Assembly (NCBI RefSeq): GCF_000020325.1
Contig: NC_010730.1
Coordinates: 1,075,501 to 1,139,500 of the forward strand
Direction: 5' to 3'
Origin: Sulfurihydrogenibium sp. YO3AOP1
GTDB lineage: Bacteria; Aquificota; Aquificia; Aquificales; Hydrogenothermaceae
DNA: 64,000 nucleotides
Made by a program: the position numbers and the translations under genes. This document shows positions 53,961 to 64,000 of the stretch, piece after piece. How positions within the stretch are numbered: position 1 is the stretch's first letter; the number at the start of each line of letters is the position of its first letter. Under the pieces are notes generated by a model that was not told the origin of the DNA, made no database searches, and worked only from the letters and a program-made list of their open reading frames with translations.

Positions 53961-56780
53961 TTGGAATTTAAAGATACATTGAATCTGCCTCAAACTGAGT
54001 TTCCTATGAAAGGTAATCTACCAAATAAAGAGCCTGAAATATTATCTTTTTGGGAGAAAATAAATCTTTATCAGAAACTTAGAGAAGATAGAAAAGGAAA
54101 AGATAAATATATTCTTCATGACGGACCGCCATATGCAAACGGACATATACACATCGGACATGCTTTAAACAAAATTTTAAAAGATATTTTAGTTAAATAT
54201 CAATCCATGAAAGGAAAAGATGCACCTTTTGTTCCAGGCTGGGATTGTCATGGGCTTCCGATAGAACAACAGGTAGAAAAAGAGTTAAAAGAGAAGAAAA
54301 TCAAAAAAGAAGACCTTTCTAAATCTGAGTTTAGAAAGCTATGCAGAGAATACGCTTTAAAGTTTGTAAACATTCAAAAAGAAGAGTTTAAAAGACTTGG
54401 TATTATTGGAAATTGGGAAAAACCTTATCTTACAATGAGACCATCCTATCAAGCACAGGAAGTTTTAGAGCTTGGAAGAGTGTTTAACAAAGGTGTTGCA
54501 TATAGAGGTAAAAAGCCTGTTTATTGGTGTATCTATGACAAAACAGCAGAAGCAGAAGCGGAAATTGAATATTACGACAAAAAAGACCCATCTATCTATG
54601 TAAAGTTTAAAATGAAAGATTCTGATGATACCTATCTTGTAATTTGGACTACTACTCCTTGGACGTTGCCTGCAAACCTTGGTGTAATGGTTCATCCAGA
54701 GTTTGATTATGTTTATTTCAAAACAGGTAAAGGAACTTTGATAGTTGCCAAAGAATTACTTGAAAACTTTAAAGAAAAGACCGGATTAAATGGAGAAGTA
54801 ATAAAGCAGGTTAAAGGAAAAGATTTAGAGTTTAAAGAGTATTATCATCCATTTATAGATAGAGTTTCAAAGGTTTATCTCTCTGAGTTTGTTGAGCTTG
54901 GCACCGGTACAGGATTGGTCCATATGGCACCAGGACATGGTCAAGAAGACTATATCATCGGTCAAAGATATGGTGTAGATGCCTTTGCGCCTGTTGATGA
55001 TGAAGGAAGGTTTATACAAGAAGCACCCGATTGGCTTAAAGGAATAAGGGTTTTTGATGCAAATGATTTAATCATTGAAAAATTACAAGAAGTAGACGCG
55101 TTGATATATAAAGAAGTGATAAGCCACTCTTATCCCCACTGTTGGAGATGTAAAAATCCGGTAATTTTTAGAGCAACTCCCCAGTGGTTTATATCTATGG
55201 AAGCAAAAGTTAATGAAAATCAAACTTTGAGAGAAGCAGCATTAAAAGAGATTGAAAGGGTAAAATGGATACCCTATTACGGACAAAACAGAATAAAAAG
55301 CATGGTAGAAAACAGGCCGGATTGGTGTATTTCAAGACAGAGAAGCTGGGGTGTTCCGATAACTGTATTTTACTGTGAAAACTGCGGTGAAATCGTTAAA
55401 GATATGGAAGTTTTTGAGCATGTAGCTAATCTAATTAAAAATGATGAGTTTGGGGCTGATATATGGTTTGAAAAATTAGTAAAAGAATTGCTTCCGGAGG
55501 GTTATAAATGTAAAAAATGCGGCGGGCAAGAGTTTAAAAAAGAAGAGGATATACTCGATGTCTGGTTTGATTCTGGCGTGTCCCATGCAGCAGTTTTAAA
55601 GTACGGAGAATGGGAAGAGTTAAGATGGCCTGCCGATATGTATTTAGAGGGTTCAGACCAGCATAGAGGTTGGTTCCAGTCTTCACTTCTTGAATCGGTA
55701 GCATCTTATAACAGAGCACCTTATGACACAGTTTTGACACATGGATTTACACTTGACGAAAAAGGCAGAAAAATGTCTAAATCTGCCGGAAATGTAGTAG
55801 CACCGGAAAAGGTTATAAAAGAGTATGGAGCTGACATACTAAGACTTTGGGTTGTTACAGAGGATTATACAGAAGACATAAAGATAGGTTTTAATCTTAT
55901 AAAAAGAATTGCAGAAGATTACAGAAAAATAAGAAATACATTTAGATACTTCCTTGGAAATCTTTACGACTTCAATCCAAACCAGGACTATGTTCCTTAC
56001 GAAAATCTATTAGAAATAGACAGGTGGATGCTTTCTAAACTTCAAAATATCATACAAATAGCCGACAAATCTTATGAAGAAGGCAAGTTTCATAAAATCT
56101 ATCACACGATTAAAAACTTTGTAATAGTAGACCTTTCAGCAATATATCTTGATATTTTGAAAGATAGACTCTATGTTTACGCACCAAAAAGCTTAGAAAG
56201 AAAGTCGGCACAAACTGTATTGTGGGAATTACTTTTATCATTAAACAAAATCCTTGCACCTATCATCTCATTCACAGCAGAAGAAGTTTGGCAGTATGTA
56301 AGAAAAATCGATTCAAATATAAAAGAAAGCATTCATCTTGAAATTATGCCTGTTGTAAATGAAAAATTTATAGATAAAAATTTAGAAGAAACCTACGAAA
56401 AACTTTTAGAGGTAAGAGACGATATACTAAAAGCGATAGAAGAGGCAAGAAAACAAGACTTAGTAAGGCATCCATACGAAGCAAGAGTAATTTTAAAACT
56501 ACCGAAAGAGTATAAAGAAATTGTAGAAAAAAGATTAGATTGGATTAAGTTTTTCTTTACTGTTAGCCAAGTAGAGCTTTCAGATAATCCTGAAGGCGAT
56601 GTAGTAATTAATGGCGAATCTGTAAAAGACTCTGTTATAGCTGTTAGCAAAGCAAAAGGTGAGAAATGTCCAAGATGCTGGATCTATGATGAATCTGTTG
56701 GTAGGAATGGACAACCTGTTTGTGATAGATGTAAAATTCAGCTTGAAATTATGAATATCAAATTGGAGGAATTAGCATGA
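53961..56780 (+). CDS. ileS: Isoleucyl-tRNA synthetase
   Basis: 939 residues from a TTG with GGAGGT upstream. Class I catalytic domain with HDGPPYANGHIHIGHALN (HIGH-type motif) and KMSKSAGNVV (KMSKS). The editing domain has TTTPWTLPANLGVMVHPEF and GTGTGLVHMAPGHGQEDY. The C-terminal zinc segment reads CPRCWIYDESVGRNGQPVCD with a further RC. It overlaps the HU-like gene by 4 bases (ATGA). Complete bacterial-type enzyme with no anomalies. Confidence 0.98.
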   Translation: MEFKDTLNLPQTEFPMKGNLPNKEPEILSFWEKINLYQKLREDRKGKDKYILHDGPPYANGHIHIGHALNKILKDILVKYQSMKGKDAPFVPGWDCHGLPIEQQVEKELKEKKIKKEDLSKSEFRKLCREYALKFVNIQKEEFKRLGIIGNWEKPYLTMRPSYQAQEVLELGRVFNKGVAYRGKKPVYWCIYDKTAEAEAEIEYYDKKDPSIYVKFKMKDSDDTYLVIWTTTPWTLPANLGVMVHPEFDYVYFKTGKGTLIVAKELLENFKEKTGLNGEVIKQVKGKDLEFKEYYHPFIDRVSKVYLSEFVELGTGTGLVHMAPGHGQEDYIIGQRYGVDAFAPVDDEGRFIQEAPDWLKGIRVFDANDLIIEKLQEVDALIYKEVISHSYPHCWRCKNPVIFRATPQWFISMEAKVNENQTLREAALKEIERVKWIPYYGQNRIKSMVENRPDWCISRQRSWGVPITVFYCENCGEIVKDMEVFEHVANLIKNDEFGADIWFEKLVKELLPEGYKCKKCGGQEFKKEEDILDVWFDSGVSHAAVLKYGEWEELRWPADMYLEGSDQHRGWFQSSLLESVASYNRAPYDTVLTHGFTLDEKGRKMSKSAGNVVAPEKVIKEYGADILRLWVVTEDYTEDIKIGFNLIKRIAEDYRKIRNTFRYFLGNLYDFNPNQDYVPYENLLEIDRWMLSKLQNIIQIADKSYEEGKFHKIYHTIKNFVIVDLSAIYLDILKDRLYVYAPKSLERKSAQTVLWELLLSLNKILAPIISFTAEEVWQYVRKIDSNIKESIHLEIMPVVNEKFIDKNLEETYEKLLEVRDDILKAIEEARKQDLVRHPYEARVILKLPKEYKEIVEKRLDWIKFFFTVSQVELSDNPEGDVVINGESVKDSVIAVSKAKGEKCPRCWIYDESVGRNGQPVCDRCKIQLEIMNIKLEELA

Positions 56781-57076
56781 AAAAACCGGATATTGTTAAA
56801 TATATAAAAGAAAAACATCCTGAAATGGATTTAAAAAGTATAAAAGATGTTGTTGATGAAATCTTTGAAGTGATGGCAGAAGCTTTAGCAAAGGGTGAAA
56901 AGATAGAAATTAGAAAGATAGGTTCTTTTAGAGTTTTAAAAAGAAAGAAACCACTCAAAGGAAGAAAGAGAGTTAGTTATTCGAAAACTGTTCATTTCAA
57001 GCCGGGTAAAGTATTAAAAAGAGCATTAAAAAGTGTATCCTTAGAAGGTGAAAAAAATGCAAAATCCAAAAAATGA
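56777..57076 (+). CDS. HU/IHF-family DNA-binding protein
   Basis: 99 residues. The helical dimer core (VKYIKEKHPEMDLKSIKDVV), the beta-arm (IEIRKIGSFRVLKRKKPLKG) and the C-terminal tail are those of the HU/IHF family. GRKRVSYSKTVHFKPGK takes the place of the usual GRNPRTGE...FKPGK segment, which is an unusual arm. It bends or stabilises DNA; HU versus IHF cannot be decided. It overlaps ileS by 4 bases and hemE by 20 bases. Confidence 0.88.
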   Translation: MKKPDIVKYIKEKHPEMDLKSIKDVVDEIFEVMAEALAKGEKIEIRKIGSFRVLKRKKPLKGRKRVSYSKTVHFKPGKVLKRALKSVSLEGEKNAKSKK

Positions 57077-58103
57077 TTTATTTTTAAGAGCTTGCAGAAG
57101 ACAAAAAGTAGAAAGAACACCAATCTGGCTAATGCGTCAAGCCGGCAGATACATGAAAGAATACAGACAGTTAAGGGAAATAGCAGGAAGCTTTAAGAAT
57201 TATTATAAAAATGTAGATTTAGCTGTAAAAGCTTCTATTTTACCGTACACTTTGCTTGGTGTTGATGCAATAATCATTTTTTCTGATATACTTACACCAC
57301 TTGAATCAATCGGAATGAAATTTGATTTTAAAGAAGGAGAAGGACCGGTTTTTGAAAATCCTATCAAAGGCAAAGAAGACATCCAAAGCCTAAAAGAGTT
57401 TAACGCTGAGGATGTTTATTTTGTTGGAGAAATCATAAAAGGTGTTAATCAAACTATCAACAGAGAAATTCCGGTGATTGGGTTTGCTGGAGCGCCTTTT
57501 ACGATAGCAGCATACATGATAGAAGGCAGAGGTTCAAAGGACTTTAAAAAAACAAAATCTTTTATGTATAACAACCAAGAAGATTTTAAAATACTTCTTG
57601 ATAAAATCGCAGATATGACTATAAAGTATTTAAGCTTTCAGATAGAGTCCGGAGCTGATGCTGTTCAAATCTTTGACAGCTGGGCCGGTCATCTTTCACC
57701 TAAAGATTATAAAGAGTTTGTACTGCCGTCAGTTAAGAAAGTAATAGAAAATCTTAAACATTACAACAAACCAATCATACACTTTACAAAAGGCGTTTGT
57801 GGATTTATGGACTTTATTCTCGATTCTAATGCTGATGTATACAGTATAGATTGGATGATAGACATCAAAAAAGCAAAAGATTTAATCTATCCAAAGGCAT
57901 CTGTTCAAGGAAATTTAGACCCTATGGTGTTGTATGCTGACAAAGACATTATAAAAAAAGAAGCAGAGTATATAATTAAATCATGGGGAGAGGATACAGG
58001 ACATATATTTAACCTTGGTCATGGTTTGATGCCGGATATGGACGCAAGTAAAGTTAAATTTTTAGTTGATACTGTAAAAGAAATTTCAGTTAGAAGGCGG
58101 TAG
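57057..58103 (+). CDS. hemE: Uroporphyrinogen decarboxylase
   Basis: Heme biosynthesis enzyme converting uroporphyrinogen III to coproporphyrinogen III, 348 residues. N-terminal IWLMRQAGRYMKEYRQLRE, IIFSDILTPLESIGM, GFAGAPFTIAAYMIEG and the C-terminal HIFNLGHGLMPDMD are characteristic. The ATG at 57057 with AGAAGGTG upstream lies inside the HU-like gene end. The stop abuts the DNA methylase ATG. Supplies heme for cytochrome bd among others. Confidence 0.97.
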   Translation: MQNPKNDLFLRACRRQKVERTPIWLMRQAGRYMKEYRQLREIAGSFKNYYKNVDLAVKASILPYTLLGVDAIIIFSDILTPLESIGMKFDFKEGEGPVFENPIKGKEDIQSLKEFNAEDVYFVGEIIKGVNQTINREIPVIGFAGAPFTIAAYMIEGRGSKDFKKTKSFMYNNQEDFKILLDKIADMTIKYLSFQIESGADAVQIFDSWAGHLSPKDYKEFVLPSVKKVIENLKHYNKPIIHFTKGVCGFMDFILDSNADVYSIDWMIDIKKAKDLIYPKASVQGNLDPMVLYADKDIIKKEAEYIIKSWGEDTGHIFNLGHGLMPDMDASKVKFLVDTVKEISVRRR

Positions 58104-58898
58104 ATGAGACCTTTTTTAAAGTGGGCAGGCAATAAATATAAGATTGTAGAAGATATAAAAAGGCTATTACCGGTCGGCAATAGACTTATAGAGCCTTTTG
58201 TAGGCTCTGGCGCTGTTTTTCTTAACGCTGATTATAAATCTTATCTTCTTGCAGACATTAATGAAGACCTGATAAACCTTTATCGTACATTGGGAGATTA
58301 TGGCAAAGATTTTATAAGCTTTACAAAAACGTTTTTTACGCCAGAAAACAACACAAAAGAAAGATACATGGAGCTAAGGGATGTATTTAACACTACAAAC
58401 GACAAAGTTTTAAAGTCTGCATTATTTGTATATCTTAATAGACATTGTTATAACGGACTGATTAGATACAATCAAAAAGGAGAGTTTAATACACCTTTTG
58501 GAAGATACCAGAAGCCTTATTTTCCCGAAGAAGAAATGCAACTATTTTATAACAAGCTTAAAAAAACTGATGTAGAGTTAAGAGTTTCAAGCTATGAAGA
58601 AACTTTAAAAGATGTTTTTTATGGAGATGTGATATACTGCGACCCGCCCTACATACCTATTTCAAAGACTTCAAACTTTACCCAGTATTATCAAGAAAAA
58701 TTTACAATCTTAGACCAGCTGAAGCTCATTCAAATTTTAAAAGATTTGGCAAAAAAGGGGATTCCGTCGGTATTAAGCAATCATTATAACAATCTTATAA
58801 TAGACCACTTTGAAGATTTTGAGACTTTAGATGTAAGAAGGATAATATCTTGTAAGTCAAGAGAAAAAGTAAAAGAGATTTTAGCGGTAATAAAATGA
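58104..58898 (+). CDS. DNA adenine methylase (Dam/D12 class)
   Basis: 264 residues. Motif I RPFLKWAGNKYKIVEDIKRL with FVGSGAVFLN, and the catalytic DVIYCDPPYIPIS (DPPY). The TYHCYNG-type block HCYNGLIRYNQKGEFNTPFG is typical of Dam-like N6-adenine methylases. No restriction endonuclease gene is adjacent, so it may be a solitary regulatory methylase rather than part of a restriction system. Recognition of GATC is likely from the family but not proven. It starts the base after hemE and overlaps the next small gene by 4 bases. Confidence 0.9.
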   Translation: MRPFLKWAGNKYKIVEDIKRLLPVGNRLIEPFVGSGAVFLNADYKSYLLADINEDLINLYRTLGDYGKDFISFTKTFFTPENNTKERYMELRDVFNTTNDKVLKSALFVYLNRHCYNGLIRYNQKGEFNTPFGRYQKPYFPEEEMQLFYNKLKKTDVELRVSSYEETLKDVFYGDVIYCDPPYIPISKTSNFTQYYQEKFTILDQLKLIQILKDLAKKGIPSVLSNHYNNLIIDHFEDFETLDVRRIISCKSREKVKEILAVIK

Positions 58899-59101
58899 AT
58901 GGAAATACTTTTAGAGATGCAGTGAAAGATTACATAGTTTTACGCAGAAATGGAAAATTCTTAGAAATAAAATGTAAGTATAAAGAATTGCTTAAAAATG
59001 CCTTGAGTGAGAAATTGGCGATTATTGTAGAATTTAAAAATAAGATCCTTCGGCCTTACGGCCTCAGGATGACAAAGAACGACCCAATGGTGTCATTCTG
59101 A
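58895..59101 (+). CDS. Small gene whose 3' end is replaced by a MITE-like element
   Basis: An ATG overlapping the methylase stop (ATGA) starts a 68-residue frame. The first 35 or so residues (NTFRDAVKDYIVLRRNGKFL) look coding. From 59003 on, the frame reads through the repeat element. The direct repeat right of the element (59151-59178) continues as a possible original C terminus, KCKFKNWLKMF then stop, close in sequence to KCKYKELLKNAL at the left. It seems the insertion split the original gene end. Function unknown. Confidence 0.55.
   Translation: MNGNTFRDAVKDYIVLRRNGKFLEIKCKYKELLKNALSEKLAIIVEFKNKILRPYGLRMTKNDPMVSF
58969..58997. repeat. Left direct repeat flanking a type-1 MITE-like element
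   Basis: 29 bases matching 59151-59178 at about 24 positions with one gap. Confidence 0.72.
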
Positions 59102-59150
59102 GCGTAAGCGAAGAATCTCCTATTTTTATTGAATTTCTCACTCAACGTAT
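58998..59150. repeat. MITE-like element, type 1, with long direct repeats
   Basis: 153 bp. The left end is ATGCCTTGAGTGAGAAATT and the right end AATTTCTCACTCAACGTAT, a good inverted match. Module A is at 59042-59073 (inner stem GGCCTTACGGCC) and module B at 59091-59120 (GAGCGTAAGCG). Confidence 0.88.
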
Positions 59151-59178
59151 AGAATGTAAATTTAAGAATTGGTTAAAA
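59151..59178. repeat. Right direct repeat, upstream of smpB
   Basis: Copy of 58969-58997; it sits 20 bases before the smpB ATG, next to the ribosome site GAAGGTG. Confidence 0.72.
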
Positions 59179-59197
59179 ATGTTTTGAAGGTGAAAAT

Positions 59198-61272
<2,075 letters not shown>

Positions 61273-61301
61273 TGGTAAATTAATGGAGGTTTAAAATAAA
61301 A

Positions 61302-62465
61302 ATGAACTTTGAAGAAGCAGATAAATATTTATTTCCAAATTATGCAAGACTTCCTTACTCTTTTGTAAAAGGTGAAGGATGTTATTTGCATGACGAAAAT
61401 GGTAAAAAATATCTTGATATGCTTTCAGGTATTGCGGTAAATCAGCTTGGATATAATCATCCAAAATTGACTGAAAGTATCTGCAGACAAGCAAAAGAAA
61501 TAATTCATATATCAAACCTTTTTTACATTAAGCCACAGTATGAAGTGGCAAAAATTTTGGTTGAAAACTCCTGCGGTGATAAAGTTTTTTTCTGTAATTC
61601 AGGAGCTGAAGCAAACGAAGCACTGATAAAACTCATTAGAAGATACTTTTACGATAAAAAAGAAAACAGATATGAGATAATCACTTTTGAAGGAAGCTTT
61701 CACGGAAGAACCTTAGCAACGATTACAGCAACAGCTCAGCCAAAATACCAAGAAGGATTCCAGCCATTACCAGAAGGGTTTAAATATGCAAAGTTTAACG
61801 ATATAGACTCTGTAAAACAATTAATAAACGATAAAACAGCAGCAGTATTAATAGAACTTGTTCAAGGAGAAGGTGGCGTAAATCCGGCAGATAAAAAGTT
61901 TATAAAAGAGCTTTACTCTATATGCAGAGAAAATGGAATATTATTTACAGTAGATGAGGTCCAAACAGGAATAGGAAGGACAGGAAAGCTTTTTGCATAC
62001 CAGCATTACGATATAGAACCGGATATAATATCATTAGCTAAAGGTCTTGGCGGAGGCGTTCCTATAGGTGCCGTCATTGCAAAAGACGAAATAGCAAAAT
62101 CATTTGTTCCAGGTACCCATGCATCAACCTTTGGCGGAAACTATTTAGCAACAGCTGCTGCTAAGGTTGTGTTAGAAGAGATATTATCTGATGGATTTTT
62201 GGATAAAGTTATTAAAAATGGAGAATATTTAAAAGAGGGATTAAAAACTTTTGGCTATCCGGTAAAAGGGTTAGGTCTTATGATAGGCATGGATTTACCG
62301 GAAGAAATTTCAGCAAAAGAGATAATGAAAAAAGCATTAGAAAATGGATTGATAATTGGAACAGCAGGAAAAAATACACTAAGATTTGTTCCACCATTGA
62401 TAATTCGAAAAGATGACATAGATTTAGCAGTAAATATTTTAGAAAAAGTTTTGGGGGAGAAGTAA
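61302..62465 (+). CDS. argD: Acetylornithine aminotransferase
   Basis: PLP enzyme of arginine synthesis, possibly also acting on succinyldiaminopimelate in lysine synthesis. 387 residues. FFCNSGAEANEALIKLIRRY, FEGSFHGRTLATITATAQ, LFTVDEVQTGIGRTGKLFAY and the PLP Lys in LAKGLGGGVPIGAVIA; HASTFGGNYLATAAA follows. ATG behind GGAGG. The rnr GTG starts on the base after the stop. No anomalies. Confidence 0.95.
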   Translation: MNFEEADKYLFPNYARLPYSFVKGEGCYLHDENGKKYLDMLSGIAVNQLGYNHPKLTESICRQAKEIIHISNLFYIKPQYEVAKILVENSCGDKVFFCNSGAEANEALIKLIRRYFYDKKENRYEIITFEGSFHGRTLATITATAQPKYQEGFQPLPEGFKYAKFNDIDSVKQLINDKTAAVLIELVQGEGGVNPADKKFIKELYSICRENGILFTVDEVQTGIGRTGKLFAYQHYDIEPDIISLAKGLGGGVPIGAVIAKDEIAKSFVPGTHASTFGGNYLATAAAKVVLEEILSDGFLDKVIKNGEYLKEGLKTFGYPVKGLGLMIGMDLPEEISAKEIMKKALENGLIIGTAGKNTLRFVPPLIIRKDDIDLAVNILEKVLGEK

Positions 62466-64000
62466 GTGGAAATAACACAAGCCGCCATCGTAGATTTTCT
62501 TAAAAATCAAAAAAAACCTGTCTATCTTAAACAAATTTTAAAAGCCTTTAATTTAGACAAAAAAGAAGATAAAAAATTAGTCAGAAGACTGCTTAGAAAA
62601 CTTCAAAAAAATAAAATTGTTCTTTATAAAAACGGTGGTTATATCTTAAAAAGAGAAATTCAAGAAAAAGAAAATCTTATAAAAGGAAAAGTAGAAGCAC
62701 ACGAAAGCGGTTTTGGATTTTTAATCAGAGAAGATGGAGAACCAGACCTTTTTATTCCACCTATTGAAATGAAGTATTTATTTGATGGAGATATTGTTTT
62801 AGCAGAAGAGAAGATTTACAGAGGAAAAAAAGAGGCAAAAATTGTAAAAGTCTTAGAAAGAAGAGTAAAAACAGCGGTCGGAAAATTAAAGCAAGAAGGT
62901 AATAGATATTTTGTTTATCTGCTTGACTTTGTAATACCGCATAAAATATACGTTGATAAAAAAGAAGCAAAAAAATATGAACTTGATAACTACGTAGTAG
63001 TTGAAATTTTAAGATATCCAGAGCCAAAAGTAGAAGCAAAAGGAAGAATAATAAAAGACCTTGGAAAAGTCAAAAACACCCAAACTGTCGCAGAAATAGT
63101 AGCAAGAAAGTATGACTTACCACTTACCCACTCTCCGGAGGCCTTAAAAGAAGCAGAAAAACTTCCTTCTGTTGTAAAAATTACAAAAAATAGAAAAGAC
63201 CTAACAAAACAGATATGTTTTACCATAGACCCGGAAAGTGCAAGAGACCATGACGACGCAGTAGCGATAGAAAAAGAAGGAGACAAATATAGACTATATG
63301 TTCACATTGCTGATGTCTCCCACTACGTTAAAGAAGGTTCTGTCATAGATAAAGAAGCATTCCAAAGAGGAAATACCTACTACCTTCCGGAAAGAGCGCT
63401 TCATATGCTACCGGAAAGGCTTGCAAGCCAGCTTTGTAGTTTAAAACCTCGCGAAAAAAGGTATGCATTCACATGCGAGATGCTTATAGACAAAAAAGGG
63501 AACGTGGTTGAGTATGATATATATGAAAGCGTTATAGAAAGCAAAGCAAAGCTTACATACGACCAAGCACTTGGAATAATCCTTGGACAGCCAGAGCTTG
63601 AAAAAGCCTTTCCATACTTAGTCAAGCCACTTAAACATATGAAAGAGCTTGCAGAAATTTTAATGAAAGCCAAAGAAAAAAGAGGAAGTATAGACTTTGA
63701 CATGCCGGAGTCTCAAATACTGTTTGACCAATACGGTAATCCTTATGATGTTGTACCTTACGAAAGACATTTAGCCAACAGAATCATAGAAGAGTTTATG
63801 ATAATAGCAAACGAAACAGTCGCTAAACATATGGAAAAAAACGGATATCCATTTATCTATAGGGTTCATGAAAAACCAAAATTAGAAAAAGTTATGGCAT
63901 TTGTAGATTTAATAGCAGGTCTTGGCTACAAAGTAGAGTATCCAAAAAAAGATGTAGACTCTAAATTTATTCAAAAAATTATAGAAATGGCAGTAGGAAC
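62466..64000 (+). CDS. rnr: Ribonuclease R (3' end cut by window edge)
   Basis: Processive 3'-5' exoribonuclease. The GTG at 62466, right after the argD stop and behind GGGGGAG, opens a frame to the window end (about 512 residues). An N-terminal winged-helix segment (VYLKQILKAFNLDKKEDKKL) leads into cold-shock domains (GKVEAHESGFGFLIREDGE), then the RNB domain with ICFTIDPESARDHDDAVAIE, which holds the catalytic Asp cluster, followed by YVHIADVSHYV, NTYYLPERALHMLPERL and RYAFTCEML. The S1 domain lies beyond the edge. Confidence 0.95.
   Translation, partial: MEITQAAIVDFLKNQKKPVYLKQILKAFNLDKKEDKKLVRRLLRKLQKNKIVLYKNGGYILKREIQEKENLIKGKVEAHESGFGFLIREDGEPDLFIPPIEMKYLFDGDIVLAEEKIYRGKKEAKIVKVLERRVKTAVGKLKQEGNRYFVYLLDFVIPHKIYVDKKEAKKYELDNYVVVEILRYPEPKVEAKGRIIKDLGKVKNTQTVAEIVARKYDLPLTHSPEALKEAEKLPSVVKITKNRKDLTKQICFTIDPESARDHDDAVAIEKEGDKYRLYVHIADVSHYVKEGSVIDKEAFQRGNTYYLPERALHMLPERLASQLCSLKPREKRYAFTCEMLIDKKGNVVEYDIYESVIESKAKLTYDQALGIILGQPELEKAFPYLVKPLKHMKELAEILMKAKEKRGSIDFDMPESQILFDQYGNPYDVVPYERHLANRIIEEFMIIANETVAKHMEKNGYPFIYRVHEKPKLEKVMAFVDLIAGLGYKVEYPKKDVDSKFIQKIIEMAVG

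Overview
The window is AT-rich, tightly packed bacterial DNA from a member of the Aquificota, most likely a Sulfurihydrogenibium-like Hydrogenothermaceae. The main evidence is a two-subunit ATP citrate lyase (aclBA, 20352-23527) for the reductive TCA cycle beside a free-standing citryl-CoA lyase-like protein (1724-2491). Cytochrome bd oxidase, a large set of housekeeping genes typical of a small thermophile genome, and frequent TTG start codons fit this. The species assignment is inference; the protein families are clear.

Layout. 1-7759 (minus): an NtrY-type sensor kinase cut by the window edge, coupled to the citryl-CoA lyase-like gene, then the operon lysC - biotin carboxylase - eno - ftsB-like - HAD phosphatase. 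8239-13987 (minus): tRNA nucleotidyltransferase, a periplasmic peroxiredoxin, folE, a CoA-binding protein, mtaB and a repeat protein. 14536-19881 (plus): glyQ, glyS, ppsA with a strong terminator. 20352-27287 (minus): aclA, aclB (with promoter and structured leader), recJ and small genes, one of them frameshifted. 27431-34268 (plus): efp, accB, hldD-like, thrB, a CgeB-like glycosyltransferase, purH, folD. 34546-37730: a cysteine-rich protein, then a nested mobile-element region. 38112-44591 (minus): glnA, glnB, an aldehyde dehydrogenase, cydB, cydA. 45010-64000 (plus): a NifX-like protein, a PpiD-like chaperone, a secretin, LOG, flavin reductase, Fur, uracil-DNA glycosylase, rRNA methyltransferase, ileS, HU-like, hemE, a DNA adenine methylase, smpB, pyrG, argD and the start of rnr.

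The most unusual content lies between the genes. Nearly every larger gap holds short hairpin repeats of two related kinds. Module A is GGAGATCCTTCGGAC...GTCCTCAGGATGACA; module B is GGAGATTCTTCGC...GCTCAGAATGACA. They usually form inverted pairs inside 140-220 bp MITE-like elements with two kinds of terminal inverted repeat. At least two of the elements with TGAGAAATT ends are flanked by direct repeats of about 29 bp.

An IS110-family element (35371-37727) has landed in one of these hairpins. Upstream of its broken transposase gene is a two-loop RNA with the architecture of a bridge RNA. One loop spells the repeat sequence around TGTCATTCTGA, the genomic target. The other spells the two ends of the element. 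A deleted IS256-family copy later inserted into the IS110 transposase gene with an 8-bp target duplication, and removing it in silico restores the reading frame.

A second regulatory story is at glnBA: three TTGCAT-N8-TGCAA sites with the 17-bp TGCAC-N7-ATGCA geometry of NtrC sites, and a sigma-54-like promoter, in the same window as an NtrY-type kinase.
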